A stretch of 38,697 nucleotides of DNA from RGEC01 sp044371405. Its GTDB lineage: Bacteria > Bacteroidota > Bacteroidia > NS11-12g > UBA955. The notes under the pieces are model-generated. The model searched no databases. It saw nothing but the letters and a program-made list of their open reading frames with translations, and had not been told where the DNA came from. This document shows positions 24,704 to 32,398 of the stretch, piece after piece. Location of the stretch: NCBI GenBank assembly GCA_044371405.1, contig JBILTS010000007.1:1-38697 (forward strand), in the 5' to 3' direction. The position numbers and the translations under genes were made by a program. How positions within the stretch are numbered: position 1 is the stretch's first letter; each line of letters starts with the position of its first letter.

Positions 24704-25294
24704 TTATTTTTCAATAGCCGAAATCAATTCTGCATCATCAGGATTAACACGACTCGGATAATACGCAACCAGATTACCGGATTCGTCTATCAAAAATTTA
24801 TTAAAATTCCAGGTTACCGACGCATCCAAAGCTCCGTTTTGAGACTTATTGCACAGCCATTTATACATCGCGTGCTGGGCATCGCCGCGCACATCCAGTT
24901 TTTCGCTAATGCGAAAAGTTACTCCGTAATTTTTCTGACAGAAAGAACTGATCTTGGCCGCATCACCGGGTTCCTGTCCGCCAAACTGATTACAAGGGCA
25001 GCCAATGATGAATAACTTTTCGCCATATTTTTCATGCAGTTTCTGTAATCCCTCATATTGTGGGGTGTAGCCGCATTCGCTGGCGGTGTTTACAATCAAC
25101 ACTTTTTTACCTTTGAATGACTCCATGGACCACTCCTCCTTACCATCCAGTGATTTTAATTTCAGGGTGTAAAAAGAAATGGGGGCTGGTTTAACCATGC
25201 TGGCATCTACGGTTTTTGTTTTGGCAAAAAAACAGCCCTGAACGGCTAGTATCAGGCCGCCAAACAGAAAAAAACGAAAAGCTTTTTTAATCAT
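24704..25294 (-). CDS. Lipoprotein glutathione peroxidase-family thiol peroxidase
   Basis: A 196-residue peroxidase with a lipoprotein signal (LAVQGC, lipidated C21), so it is anchored in a membrane and acts outside the cytoplasm. The GPx fold shows IVNTASECGYTPQY with the peroxidatic Cys C74 (Cys rather than selenocysteine), GCPCNQFGGQEPG (99-110) and TWNFNKFLID (161-170) with the Trp-Asn pair. It lacks the extra segment needed for tetramers, so it most likely uses thioredoxin rather than glutathione. It reduces hydroperoxides of lipids or small molecules. It is monocistronic, divergent from the Omp28-like lipoprotein gene. Confidence 0.9.
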   Translation of the reverse strand: MIKKAFRFFLFGGLILAVQGCFFAKTKTVDASMVKPAPISFYTLKLKSLDGKEEWSMESFKGKKVLIVNTASECGYTPQYEGLQKLHEKYGEKLFIIGCPCNQFGGQEPGDAAKISSFCQKNYGVTFRISEKLDVRGDAQHAMYKWLCNKSQNGALDASVTWNFNKFLIDESGNLVAYYPSRVNPDDAELISAIEK

Positions 25295-25304
25295 AGTAAG
25301 GTAA

Positions 25305-25312
25305 CAAAAATA
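25305..25312 (-). promoter_or_regulatory. -7 element TATTTTTG of the peroxidase gene
   Basis: Minus-strand TATTTTTG lies 10 bases before the ATG, in the 67-base region shared with the divergent lipoprotein promoter. Confidence 0.6.
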
Positions 25313-25320
25313 CGGGCTTA

Positions 25321-25352
25321 TTGTTTATGCAGCTTAAGTTTACTTAACTTCG
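25321..25352 (+). promoter_or_regulatory. Promoter of the second Omp28-like lipoprotein gene
   Basis: TTG at 25321-25323, a 21-base spacer and TAACTTCG at 25345-25352 lie 9 bases before the ATG at 25362. Confidence 0.5.
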
Positions 25353-25361
25353 TGGCTACAC

Positions 25362-26234
25362 ATGAAACCAAAACTGTTAATCCCCTTTCTGGCATCTCTT
25401 ATTCTGATATCCTGTGATGAAGAGCCACCTCCCGTGCGCTTCACCGACCCCGAAAAACCCCTGCTGGATTCCGTTTATATGGCTGCTGCTCCGGCTCCGA
25501 ATCCTAAAGTTGTAATGTTAATGGATATTACCGGTGTAAACTGCAGTAATTGCCCAAAAGCTGCAATTCTTGCTAAAAACATACAAAGTGCTAATCCCGG
25601 CCGTGTAAACATTTTGGCTTTATACCCGGCTTGGACGCCCGGAAATACATTAACTAATCCTTGGGCAGGATATGATACCCTGGTAACAGCCGATGCTGAT
25701 GGCATTGTTTCAAATCTGGGAAGTCTCAATGGATTACCAAATGGAATCATTGATCAGATTTCTGCTGGGGGTAGTTATTTTGTTCCTGTCACCTCATGGG
25801 CAGGCACAGTATCCGGACGTTTATCCAAAATTTCACCTTTAAACATAGGTCTCAATTCAAAATGGCTGTTTGCCGAGAATAAAGGACGTCTGGAAATAAA
25901 AGTACATTACCATACAAGCCAGCAGACAAATGCAAAACATCTCATATACATTGGGATTACAGAAGATAACATTGTGGGCAAACAGGCCGATAGTGACTCA
26001 GCAGACGGGAAAAATTACAAATACAAATTCATGCACGTGCTTAGAAAACTGATGACCCCGACAACCGGTGATACGCTCAGGGCTGAACTAACAGAAGGCC
26101 GTGTTTTTGAAAAGCACTACTACGTTACCCCCCGCTACAATTGGAAACCTGATAATCTCAATGCCCTGGTGTGGATTGTGGATGCAGCCACCAAAGAGAT
26201 CCTGCAATCTGCCGAGGTTAAACTCAAACCATGA
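25362..26234 (+). CDS. Omp28-like lipoprotein with CxxC
   Basis: A 290-residue lipoprotein: signal peptide ending LILISC (lipidated C18) followed by DEEPPP, an acidic start resembling surface-export signals of Bacteroidota lipoproteins (inference). Residues 51-64 are VMLMDITGVNCSNC, so C61 and C64 form a CxxC at the usual thioredoxin-fold position, but the flanking Trp and Gly-Pro of classical thioredoxin are missing. The rest resembles the Omp28 family, with strands such as LEIKVHYH and VWIVDAATKEI. It is related in plan to the gene at 8378-9292. It overlaps xerD by 4 bases (ATGA). Function is unknown. Confidence 0.7.
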   Translation: MKPKLLIPFLASLILISCDEEPPPVRFTDPEKPLLDSVYMAAAPAPNPKVVMLMDITGVNCSNCPKAAILAKNIQSANPGRVNILALYPAWTPGNTLTNPWAGYDTLVTADADGIVSNLGSLNGLPNGIIDQISAGGSYFVPVTSWAGTVSGRLSKISPLNIGLNSKWLFAENKGRLEIKVHYHTSQQTNAKHLIYIGITEDNIVGKQADSDSADGKNYKYKFMHVLRKLMTPTTGDTLRAELTEGRVFEKHYYVTPRYNWKPDNLNALVWIVDAATKEILQSAEVKLKP

Positions 26235-27139
26235 GCGGCCACTGGAATAGTCATTTCAAACAATTCCGACAATACCTCCTGCTCGAAAAATCGCTGGCTG
26301 AGCCCAGCATAGAAGCTTACCTGCATGATTTAGAGGCCCTGCGTAAATGGAGCGAACTGCGGGGCATGAACCGGCACCCTGAAACATTCAACCTTCAAGA
26401 CCTGACGGCTTTCTCTGCCTGGCTTGCCGAAATTGGCTTCAGCGCCACATCCCAGGCACGCATCCTTAGCGGTATTCGGGGGTTTTATCGCTTTTTGGTT
26501 TTACAAAACGAAGTCCAGGAAAGTCCTGCCGATTTTCTGGAACCTCCCAAAACCGGCCGCAAACTCCCTGTGGTGCTCAGCCCGCAGGAAATTGACGGTA
26601 TGATTGCCGCCATAGACCGAAGCAAACCAGAAGGTGAACGCGATGTAGCTATGCTCGAAACACTATATAGCTGCGGTTTACGGGTGAGCGAACTGGTGGG
26701 CCTGAAAACTACCGATATTTTTCAGGATGATTCCTACCTGCGTGTCATTGGCAAAGGAAATAAAGAACGATTAGTGCCCATCGGTGGCCGTGCACTCAAG
26801 CACATCAACCTATACCGCGATACCATTCGCCGCCACATGAACATACAACCCGGTAGCAGAGATATTGTCTTTCTTAACCGCCGCGGCAGCAAGCTCAGCA
26901 GACAATCCGTTTTTTTACTCATTAAATCGCTGGCAGGCAAAACCGGCATCTCCAAAAATATCAGTCCGCATACCTTTCGCCACTCATTTGCAACCCACCT
27001 GGTAGAAGCTGGTGCAGACCTAAGGGCAGTGCAGGAAATGCTGGGCCACGAAAGCATTACCACCACAGAAATTTACACGCACCTGGACAGAAGCTATCTG
27101 GCCGATACCATCCATAAATTTCACCCCAGAAGCCAGTAA
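26231..27139 (+). CDS. xerD: Site-specific tyrosine recombinase XerD
   Basis: XerD resolves chromosome dimers at dif. The 302-residue protein has the N-terminal SAM-like core-binding domain (1-100, with LLLEKSLAEPSIEAYLHDL) and a catalytic domain with all six conserved residues: R151 in CGLRVSEL, K175 in GKGNKER, H247 and R250 in HTFRHSFATH, H273 in LGHESITTT and Y282 in IYTHL. Length is that of XerC/XerD. Assignment to XerD over XerC is tentative; Bacteroidota often have two. It is translationally coupled to the lipoprotein gene before it, an unusual partner, and converges on the GT2 gene. A nearby dif site is not evident. Confidence 0.88.
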   Translation: MSGHWNSHFKQFRQYLLLEKSLAEPSIEAYLHDLEALRKWSELRGMNRHPETFNLQDLTAFSAWLAEIGFSATSQARILSGIRGFYRFLVLQNEVQESPADFLEPPKTGRKLPVVLSPQEIDGMIAAIDRSKPEGERDVAMLETLYSCGLRVSELVGLKTTDIFQDDSYLRVIGKGNKERLVPIGGRALKHINLYRDTIRRHMNIQPGSRDIVFLNRRGSKLSRQSVFLLIKSLAGKTGISKNISPHTFRHSFATHLVEAGADLRAVQEMLGHESITTTEIYTHLDRSYLADTIHKFHPRSQ

Positions 27140-27143
27140 ATTA

Positions 27144-27159
27144 GGGTTATTTACAACCC
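27144..27159. terminator. Weak hairpin between convergent xerD and GT2 genes
   Basis: GGGTT and AACCC pair around a 6-base loop just after the xerD stop and over the GT2 stop. The stem is short and there is no T-run, so function is uncertain. Confidence 0.3.
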
Positions 27160-28164
27160 CAGTTTATCCCAGGTTTTTTTGCCCTTAATGAAATACGAGT
27201 ATACTAGCCCGGCCTGCAATACACCTTTAAGTTCAGCCAGATTTTTATTATCTCCACCCACTTTTAATTTCAATTTCATTTTTTCAAAATCCCTGTGGGC
27301 TTTAATGATTTGAGGAATGTGATTTATTTTTCCCTGTAAAATAAAAAAACAGGCCGCAAGTCCGTCCAGTAATTTCCTTTTAAATATGACCGAATCCCGC
27401 ACCTGAACATTCAGATTCTTATACAGCATCAGCAAGTTATTCCGGAAATTGAGGTATGTTTTTCGGGGACTCTGATTGCTTAGCGTTGCCCCACCTATAT
27501 GATAAACCTTACTCTTGGGACATGACCAAATTTCATAACCCAGATTTTGCAAACGCCAACACAAATCAATTTCCTCCATATGGGCAAAAAATACTTCATC
27601 CAGTCCACCTGCTTTTTCCCATGCCGTTCTCTTTATAAACAATGCAGCCCCGGTTGCCCAGAAAACCTCACGTTCATCATCGTACTGCCCGTTATTGATT
27701 TCTAAATTTCCAAAAATACGGCCTCTGCAAAACGGATATCCGTATTGATCTATGTAGCCACCGGCTGCACCGGCATATTCAAATTTATTTCGAATTTTAA
27801 AATCAAGAATGTGCGGCTGTGCTGCTCCAAGATTCGGTTGTCTTAACGCAAGTTCCTTTAAGGCATCAATCCAGCCCAGCTCGGGCTCAGCATCGCTGTT
27901 CAGCAGCACAAAATAATCAGCAATTCTGTTTTTTAAACAATAATTATAACCACCGGCATATCCCAAATTTTCAGGGATTTTTATTAATTCAATATCAGGA
28001 AAATTATGCTGAACAAACTCCGCACTTCCATCGCTGCTATTGTTATCCGCCACCACTATTCTCACATCTTCAACTTCACTTCTCGAAATCACTTTAGGCA
28101 AAAGCTGTTCAAGCAAATCACGCGTATTGTAGTTTAGAATAACAATATCTATAGCGGTTTTCAT
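27151..28164 (-). CDS. Glycosyltransferase family 2 (WbbL-like)
   Basis: A 337-residue cytoplasmic GT-A enzyme. Motifs: IDIVILNYNTRDLLEQLLP (5-23), VADNNSSDGSAEFV (38-51), PENLGYAGGYNYCLK, LLNSDAEPELGW with the metal-binding D91 (89-98), and a WATGAALFIKRTAW and DEVFFAHMEEIDLCWRLQNLGYE acceptor region with the EEIDLCWR general-base segment. This is the rhamnosyltransferase/WbbL-like branch of GT2, probably acting on a surface polysaccharide. It overlaps the 125-residue gene upstream by 4 bases (ATGA) and is transcribed with it. Confidence 0.88.
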   Translation of the reverse strand: MKTAIDIVILNYNTRDLLEQLLPKVISRSEVEDVRIVVADNNSSDGSAEFVQHNFPDIELIKIPENLGYAGGYNYCLKNRIADYFVLLNSDAEPELGWIDALKELALRQPNLGAAQPHILDFKIRNKFEYAGAAGGYIDQYGYPFCRGRIFGNLEINNGQYDDEREVFWATGAALFIKRTAWEKAGGLDEVFFAHMEEIDLCWRLQNLGYEIWSCPKSKVYHIGGATLSNQSPRKTYLNFRNNLLMLYKNLNVQVRDSVIFKRKLLDGLAACFFILQGKINHIPQIIKAHRDFEKMKLKLKVGGDNKNLAELKGVLQAGLVYSYFIKGKKTWDKLGL

Positions 28165-28538
28165 GAGTCTTTATCGGTATTTCTGCCTGCAAAAGGAAAT
28201 AAAATATAACGGGCATTATCGCCATGCACCCAAAAAACACACATATTATTAATCGGGTTTCCAAATGCTTCTCTGAATGCAATAAGTTTATCTTTTTGAA
28301 TTAATCCTGTTTCCACAAATTCTTCTATCGTGCTCACGCTTAATGAAAAAGGCACTTCATATTCTTTCAAATCTATAATAACTTCTCCAATGAAAACATC
28401 AGACTGATGAGCAATGAATATGGGATATTCTGTCACGCGCTCCTTGAGCAGCTCGCGGGTTATTTCAAGCAACTGACCACTAAATTCAGCCAATTCTTCC
28501 TGCAATGCCTTAAGTTCTTTTTCTAGTGGATCCGACAT
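28161..28538 (-). CDS. Conserved-looking 125-residue protein of unknown function
   Basis: I do not recognise a named family. The N-terminal 35 residues form a likely coiled coil (KELKALQEELAEFSGQLLEI-type heptads). The rest alternates strands and helices: YPIFIAHQ, FIGEVIIDL, an FSLSVSTIEEFVETGLI helix, and MCVFWVHGDNARYILFPF. It has no signal peptide or membrane segment. It is the first gene of a two-gene operon with the GT2 glycosyltransferase, with an ATGA overlap and its own -7 element. A partner or regulator of the glycosyltransferase is a reasonable but untested guess. Confidence 0.6.
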   Translation of the reverse strand: MSDPLEKELKALQEELAEFSGQLLEITRELLKERVTEYPIFIAHQSDVFIGEVIIDLKEYEVPFSLSVSTIEEFVETGLIQKDKLIAFREAFGNPINNMCVFWVHGDNARYILFPFAGRNTDKDS

Positions 28539-28551
28539 AATGCCAAAGCAG

Positions 28552-28559
28552 CAAAGTTA
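28552..28559 (-). promoter_or_regulatory. -7 element TAACTTTG of the 125-residue gene
   Basis: Minus-strand TAACTTTG lies 13 bases before the ATG and drives the two-gene unit that includes GT2. Confidence 0.55.
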
Positions 28560-28662
28560 CCAAATTCATGGGGCGTTTGTTGCCCTTGTAAAGATTAGGT
28601 AATATATTTATGTGAACTATATTTTTTTTATTTGTTATTTATTGGTAAGATTGAATGTTGTT

Positions 28663-29793
28663 ATGAAAAAACTCACCAAAAGAATTCTTTATGCTGCAGG
28701 GATCATTACTGCACTCATCCTCATTATTTATAGTTCACCATACCGGTATTTGTTAAAAGGGATCAGACTTACATACCTAAAAGGCAAAAACTCTGCAAAC
28801 TTTTATGATAAACAGGATTTTGATTTAAGGAAGGTAGATAATGGAAATCTGGTGTTGAATATCCCCAAATCGGCTTATTACAATAAATCAGAACTCACAA
28901 GTGAATTAAATGAAATGCTGTCTAAAACCAACACCGGTTCCTTCCTGGTACTCAGAAACGATAGCATCATTGCCGAACATTATTTCAACGGGCATTGTGA
29001 TACTACTGCTTCCAATTCGTTCAGCATGGCCAAAAGCATTATCACAATGCTTGTTCAGATTGCTATTCAGGATGGTAAAATTAAGAGCTGGGATGATAAA
29101 GCCATAACCTATTTACCATGGCTCACCGGACCCTACGCTAATGAATTGACCCTGCGCCATCTAAGCACCATGACGGCCGGATTAGATTGGATCGAAAAGT
29201 ATAAAGATCCATTTAGCATTATGGCAAAGGCCTACTATAGCGATGATTTGGATGCGGTAATGCAAAGTACACCGGTAATTGATAAACCCGGTGTACAATT
29301 CAAATATCAGAGTGGCAGTACTCAAATGTTGTCTATGGTTTTGAGACAAGCCACCGGGAAGTCTCCTGCGGAATACGCCTCAGAAAAACTTTGGAAAAAA
29401 ATAGGCATGGAAGCCCCTGCTTATTGGCACCTTGATAAAGATAACGGCTCCGAATTATGCTATTGCTGCTTTAATGCCATTAGCCGCGATTTTGCCAGAT
29501 TGGGAATATTGATGGAACGAAAAGGAATGGGCATTGTGGACAGCAGTTTCATGATTGAGGCAAGAAAACCCTTCAAAGCAGATCACTATGGACATTCATT
29601 CTGGATTTCAAATAAATCAGCACATCCTTTTTTCTTCATGCACGGGTTTCAAGGTCAGTATATAGCGGTTATCCCATCACAAAACATGGTGATTGTACGC
29701 ACAGGAGCAGGCCAGCAAAGGGGCGAATTACCCACCCCGGAATGTATACAGTTGTATGTGAAAGAATCAGTGAAAATGTTCGGCAGGATATAA
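28663..29793 (+). CDS. Serine beta-lactamase-family hydrolase, membrane-anchored
   Basis: A 376-residue protein with an uncleaved N-terminal transmembrane helix (about 8-25) and a class C beta-lactamase/transpeptidase-like domain outside the cytoplasm. The catalytic SxxK is SMAK (S121, K124) and the YxS motif is YQS (Y215, S217). The C-terminal HGFQGQYIAVIP region takes the place of the KTG triad. Such proteins are often esterases or peptidases, and true beta-lactamase activity should not be assumed. The ATG at 28663 (MKKLTKR) is chosen; the GTG at 28612 adds a non-conserved leader. A TTG-N20-TATATTTA at 28580-28610 is a weak promoter candidate. Its 3' end overlaps the convergent GT-C-like gene by 27 bases. 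Confidence 0.75.
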   Translation: MKKLTKRILYAAGIITALILIIYSSPYRYLLKGIRLTYLKGKNSANFYDKQDFDLRKVDNGNLVLNIPKSAYYNKSELTSELNEMLSKTNTGSFLVLRNDSIIAEHYFNGHCDTTASNSFSMAKSIITMLVQIAIQDGKIKSWDDKAITYLPWLTGPYANELTLRHLSTMTAGLDWIEKYKDPFSIMAKAYYSDDLDAVMQSTPVIDKPGVQFKYQSGSTQMLSMVLRQATGKSPAEYASEKLWKKIGMEAPAYWHLDKDNGSELCYCCFNAISRDFARLGILMERKGMGIVDSSFMIEARKPFKADHYGHSFWISNKSAHPFFFMHGFQGQYIAVIPSQNMVIVRTGAGQQRGELPTPECIQLYVKESVKMFGRI

Positions 29794-31257
29794 CCGCTGC
29801 ATAACTTCCTTATTGCTTAGATTACCTGTGCTTAGCACATAAGCATTGCCTCTCAAATCTATCCTTTCAGCAGAAAAAACACTTTGCACATATTCTTCAG
29901 GAAGTTGGCTGTCTAAAAACAATACCGTTCCAGAAATTTGTTTGCCATAATCGGCCCACAACCAGCCCCTTCTCTCAAATTTTGGGCGCAGTGCAACCGG
30001 AAAATCCTTATCAATTCCTGCGCATCCACAAGTGACGGTTTCCTGCATATAATGATCTCCAGTTAAAATAATTGCAGCATTTTTTTCTTTGTATATCTTT
30101 TTAATATCAAGGCAGTCTTTACTAAGTTCCGAAATTTTCTCTACAAATACCGGAGCATTTTTCCTGCACATAAACTGAACATTAGAATGGCGCACAAACA
30201 TGTATCCGGCAATACCAAACAGCCAGGTAATTAAAAACCTGCTACTTACTTTTTTTATGCCTTTTTCCGTAAACGAAATAAAGTACATTACCACATAAGG
30301 TATTGCTAGAAAAAATCGTCCCGGTCCAAAAAATACATTGTCTGAAAAATTACCTATTCCTTTGAATCCTATAAAAATAAATATAAGCAAAATCAGCAAA
30401 GTAACAGCAGCCAATAAATATCTGTTTTTAGGCGCTATTACAATAAATAATGTAAGAAAAATGATTCCGTAAATACCTGTATAAAAAGTATGTGAAAGGA
30501 TTAAATTTAGCTGCCTCAAATTTTCAATAAAATAATGTATTTGCCAGTCCATTTCCGGTTCAGGAATTACCACATACTCTATATGACGGATAGCCAATGC
30601 GCGAAGTGCAAACCACATTAGGGTTGCAGCCACTGCACCACTAAGCGCAATGGTTATTCTGCTTAATGGCCTGAATCGATGAGCCATCAAGGGCAGTGCA
30701 CATAGTAAAAACAATGCATTCGGATTCTGCCATATACCACCCGCAATCAGAAGTCCCGCCAAGGAAAACATGATACTCATTCGCGTGCGGTATATTATAT
30801 ATATTCCCAGCGATACGCATGCAATACCTTGAATAAAACCGCGGCTAAGCATGCTGGTTTGCCAGTTTTCAATGGGAAAAGCAACGGTAAAAATAAAAAT
30901 GAGAGTAGCACCAGCATATCGGCCGTTTCTGGCAGCAATATCTGCAAATAAAAAAACAGGTAGGGCAGACAGCATCCCACTCACGATGGGAAGGGCCTGA
31001 TAAACAGGCACCTTCAGCCATAGCAGCGGGACAGCCAGCAAGGATTCCAGATTGCTGCTGTAGGTCTGCCCATACCGAAATAAACTATGAAAATCGCCAC
31101 TGGCCATATCCATGGCGGCCTGCCACATCACAGTCTGGTCGCTGTCGGTGAATTGAAAACCCAGTGCAGCAATACAAACCGCTTTGTATACTGCAAATAC
31201 CCACAGCGTAAAACGATATATGGTTTTCTCTTCAATAGATGGATTATCGCCTACCAT
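29767..31257 (-). CDS. Multi-spanning membrane protein, GT-C glycosyltransferase-like
   Basis: A 496-residue integral membrane protein with about ten or more hydrophobic helices (for example around 17-36, 86-104, 114-130, 199-217, 265-310 and 320-345) and a C-terminal soluble domain of about 130 residues. A DSD at 38-40 (FTDSDQTVMW) in the first extracytoplasmic loop is the position of the catalytic acidic pair in GT-C enzymes such as ArnT and PMT-type transferases. That match and the overall plan are the basis for the call; no named family was recognised. Substrate is unknown. It lies 15 bases after the fic gene on the same strand and may be cotranscribed. Confidence 0.55.
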   Translation of the reverse strand: MVGDNPSIEEKTIYRFTLWVFAVYKAVCIAALGFQFTDSDQTVMWQAAMDMASGDFHSLFRYGQTYSSNLESLLAVPLLWLKVPVYQALPIVSGMLSALPVFLFADIAARNGRYAGATLIFIFTVAFPIENWQTSMLSRGFIQGIACVSLGIYIIYRTRMSIMFSLAGLLIAGGIWQNPNALFLLCALPLMAHRFRPLSRITIALSGAVAATLMWFALRALAIRHIEYVVIPEPEMDWQIHYFIENLRQLNLILSHTFYTGIYGIIFLTLFIVIAPKNRYLLAAVTLLILLIFIFIGFKGIGNFSDNVFFGPGRFFLAIPYVVMYFISFTEKGIKKVSSRFLITWLFGIAGYMFVRHSNVQFMCRKNAPVFVEKISELSKDCLDIKKIYKEKNAAIILTGDHYMQETVTCGCAGIDKDFPVALRPKFERRGWLWADYGKQISGTVLFLDSQLPEEYVQSVFSAERIDLRGNAYVLSTGNLSNKEVMQRLYPAEHFH

Positions 31258-31272
31258 GGTTATAAGTACAAC

Positions 31273-32319
31273 TTACTCCAGCAAACTTACATATTCCTTG
31301 ATACAGCGCAACTCGGTTTCTGCGATTAACATTAAAAAGGAATCTTTGTGATCAGAACGGGCACTTTCCAGACAATCATAGTAACGAAAACGATGCTCCT
31401 TGTCTCCTTTCAAATTGGCAATTACATAACCGTGCTGAAGCAAAATAAGGTTCATCAGCAAACGAGAAGTGCGTCCATTGCCATCAATGAATGGATGAAT
31501 AGAAACAAGCCGTTCATGCATTTCCGCTGACAATAATACAGGGTGCATATTCAAATTTTTATAATACCAATCAAACAGCTCTTCCATTTTTTGAGGCACC
31601 ACCATGGCATTGGGTGGAATGTGCTCGCTGCCTCCGATTCTAACCTGCACATCGCGGTAACGGCCGGCATAGTGTTTATCTATACCTCTTAATACCAAGG
31701 CGTGGATATCCAGCAAAAATCGCTCGGTAAGTGGCCTTTTGTTGGTGATAAACTCTTGAACCATAGCAATGGCTTCATAATGATTAATGGCTTCCAGGTG
31801 CTCCCGCATGGATTTCCCGGAAACCGTAATTCCATGATTGATAACACGCTCCGTTTCCTGCAAAGTGAGGGTATTGCCCTCAATCAGATTGCTGTGATAC
31901 GTGTACTCCACTTCGTACGCTTCGGTAAACTTAGCGCTGCCCATGTGCCTAACCTGATCCAGGCGCTTTTTATACTCATCTATTTCGTTAAGTAATTTGC
32001 TTAGCCCACCCGAAACTGCTTTGGCAGGCATTGATCTATACCTGACCTGCTCTTCAGCTGCCATCAGAATCTCTTTGGCCAATGGCTCATGCTCCAGCTC
32101 GCGAACAATTTTTTCGCTGAGCCAAGAAACCAATAGCTTTTTTTCTGCAAGACCAAGAATGGCCGCCATTTGCACAACCTGACTTCTTACAGGCAATCGT
32201 TCTCCCTTCTCCATGCGCGTAATTAGCGATGAATCAATCTGTAACTGTGCGGCAAGTTCCTTTTGTGAAATGTTTTTCGCCTTCCGGGCATCAGCGATTA
32301 AGGTTGCAAACGTTTTCAT
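31273..32319 (-). CDS. Fic-domain protein with N-terminal HTH
   Basis: A 348-residue fusion. Residues 7-62 are an XRE-type helix-turn-helix (ISQKELAAQLQIDSSLITRMEKGERLP). A linker follows, then a Fic domain with the full AMP-transferase motif HPFIDGNGRTSR (275-286). The regulatory motif SNLIEGNT (S143, E147, G148) fits the (S/T)xxxE(G/N) inhibitory helix, here N-terminal to the Fic core, as in class II Fic proteins. It therefore probably adds AMP to a target protein and is held inactive by its own glutamate. The HTH likely represses its own promoter, where two inverted repeats are seen. The GT-C-like gene follows after 15 bases. A separate antitoxin gene is absent, as expected for class II. 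Confidence 0.9.
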   Translation of the reverse strand: MKTFATLIADARKAKNISQKELAAQLQIDSSLITRMEKGERLPVRSQVVQMAAILGLAEKKLLVSWLSEKIVRELEHEPLAKEILMAAEEQVRYRSMPAKAVSGGLSKLLNEIDEYKKRLDQVRHMGSAKFTEAYEVEYTYHSNLIEGNTLTLQETERVINHGITVSGKSMREHLEAINHYEAIAMVQEFITNKRPLTERFLLDIHALVLRGIDKHYAGRYRDVQVRIGGSEHIPPNAMVVPQKMEELFDWYYKNLNMHPVLLSAEMHERLVSIHPFIDGNGRTSRLLMNLILLQHGYVIANLKGDKEHRFRYYDCLESARSDHKDSFLMLIAETELRCIKEYVSLLE

Positions 32320-32322
32320 AAA

Positions 32323-32353
32323 TGACTTTTTTTGTCAATGACAAATTTAGTCA
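32323..32353. promoter_or_regulatory. Two tandem TGAC-N7-GTCA inverted repeats, likely HTH operators
   Basis: Inverted repeats 32323-32337 (TGAC, seven T, GTCA) and 32339-32353 (TGAC, AAATTTA, GTCA) are 16 bases centre to centre. The second is centred on the fic -7 element and the first lies in the leader. Spacing and symmetry suit a dimeric XRE repressor. Confidence 0.7.
32342..32349 (-). promoter_or_regulatory. -7 element TAAATTTG of fic
   Basis: Minus-strand TAAATTTG lies 22 bases before the ATG and inside the second inverted repeat. This 22-base leader is the longest in the set of clear -7 sites. Confidence 0.6.
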
Positions 32354-32398
32354 GTTATTTTCGATTATAAAAGCACCCTCTCCATTTTTAATAATAAT

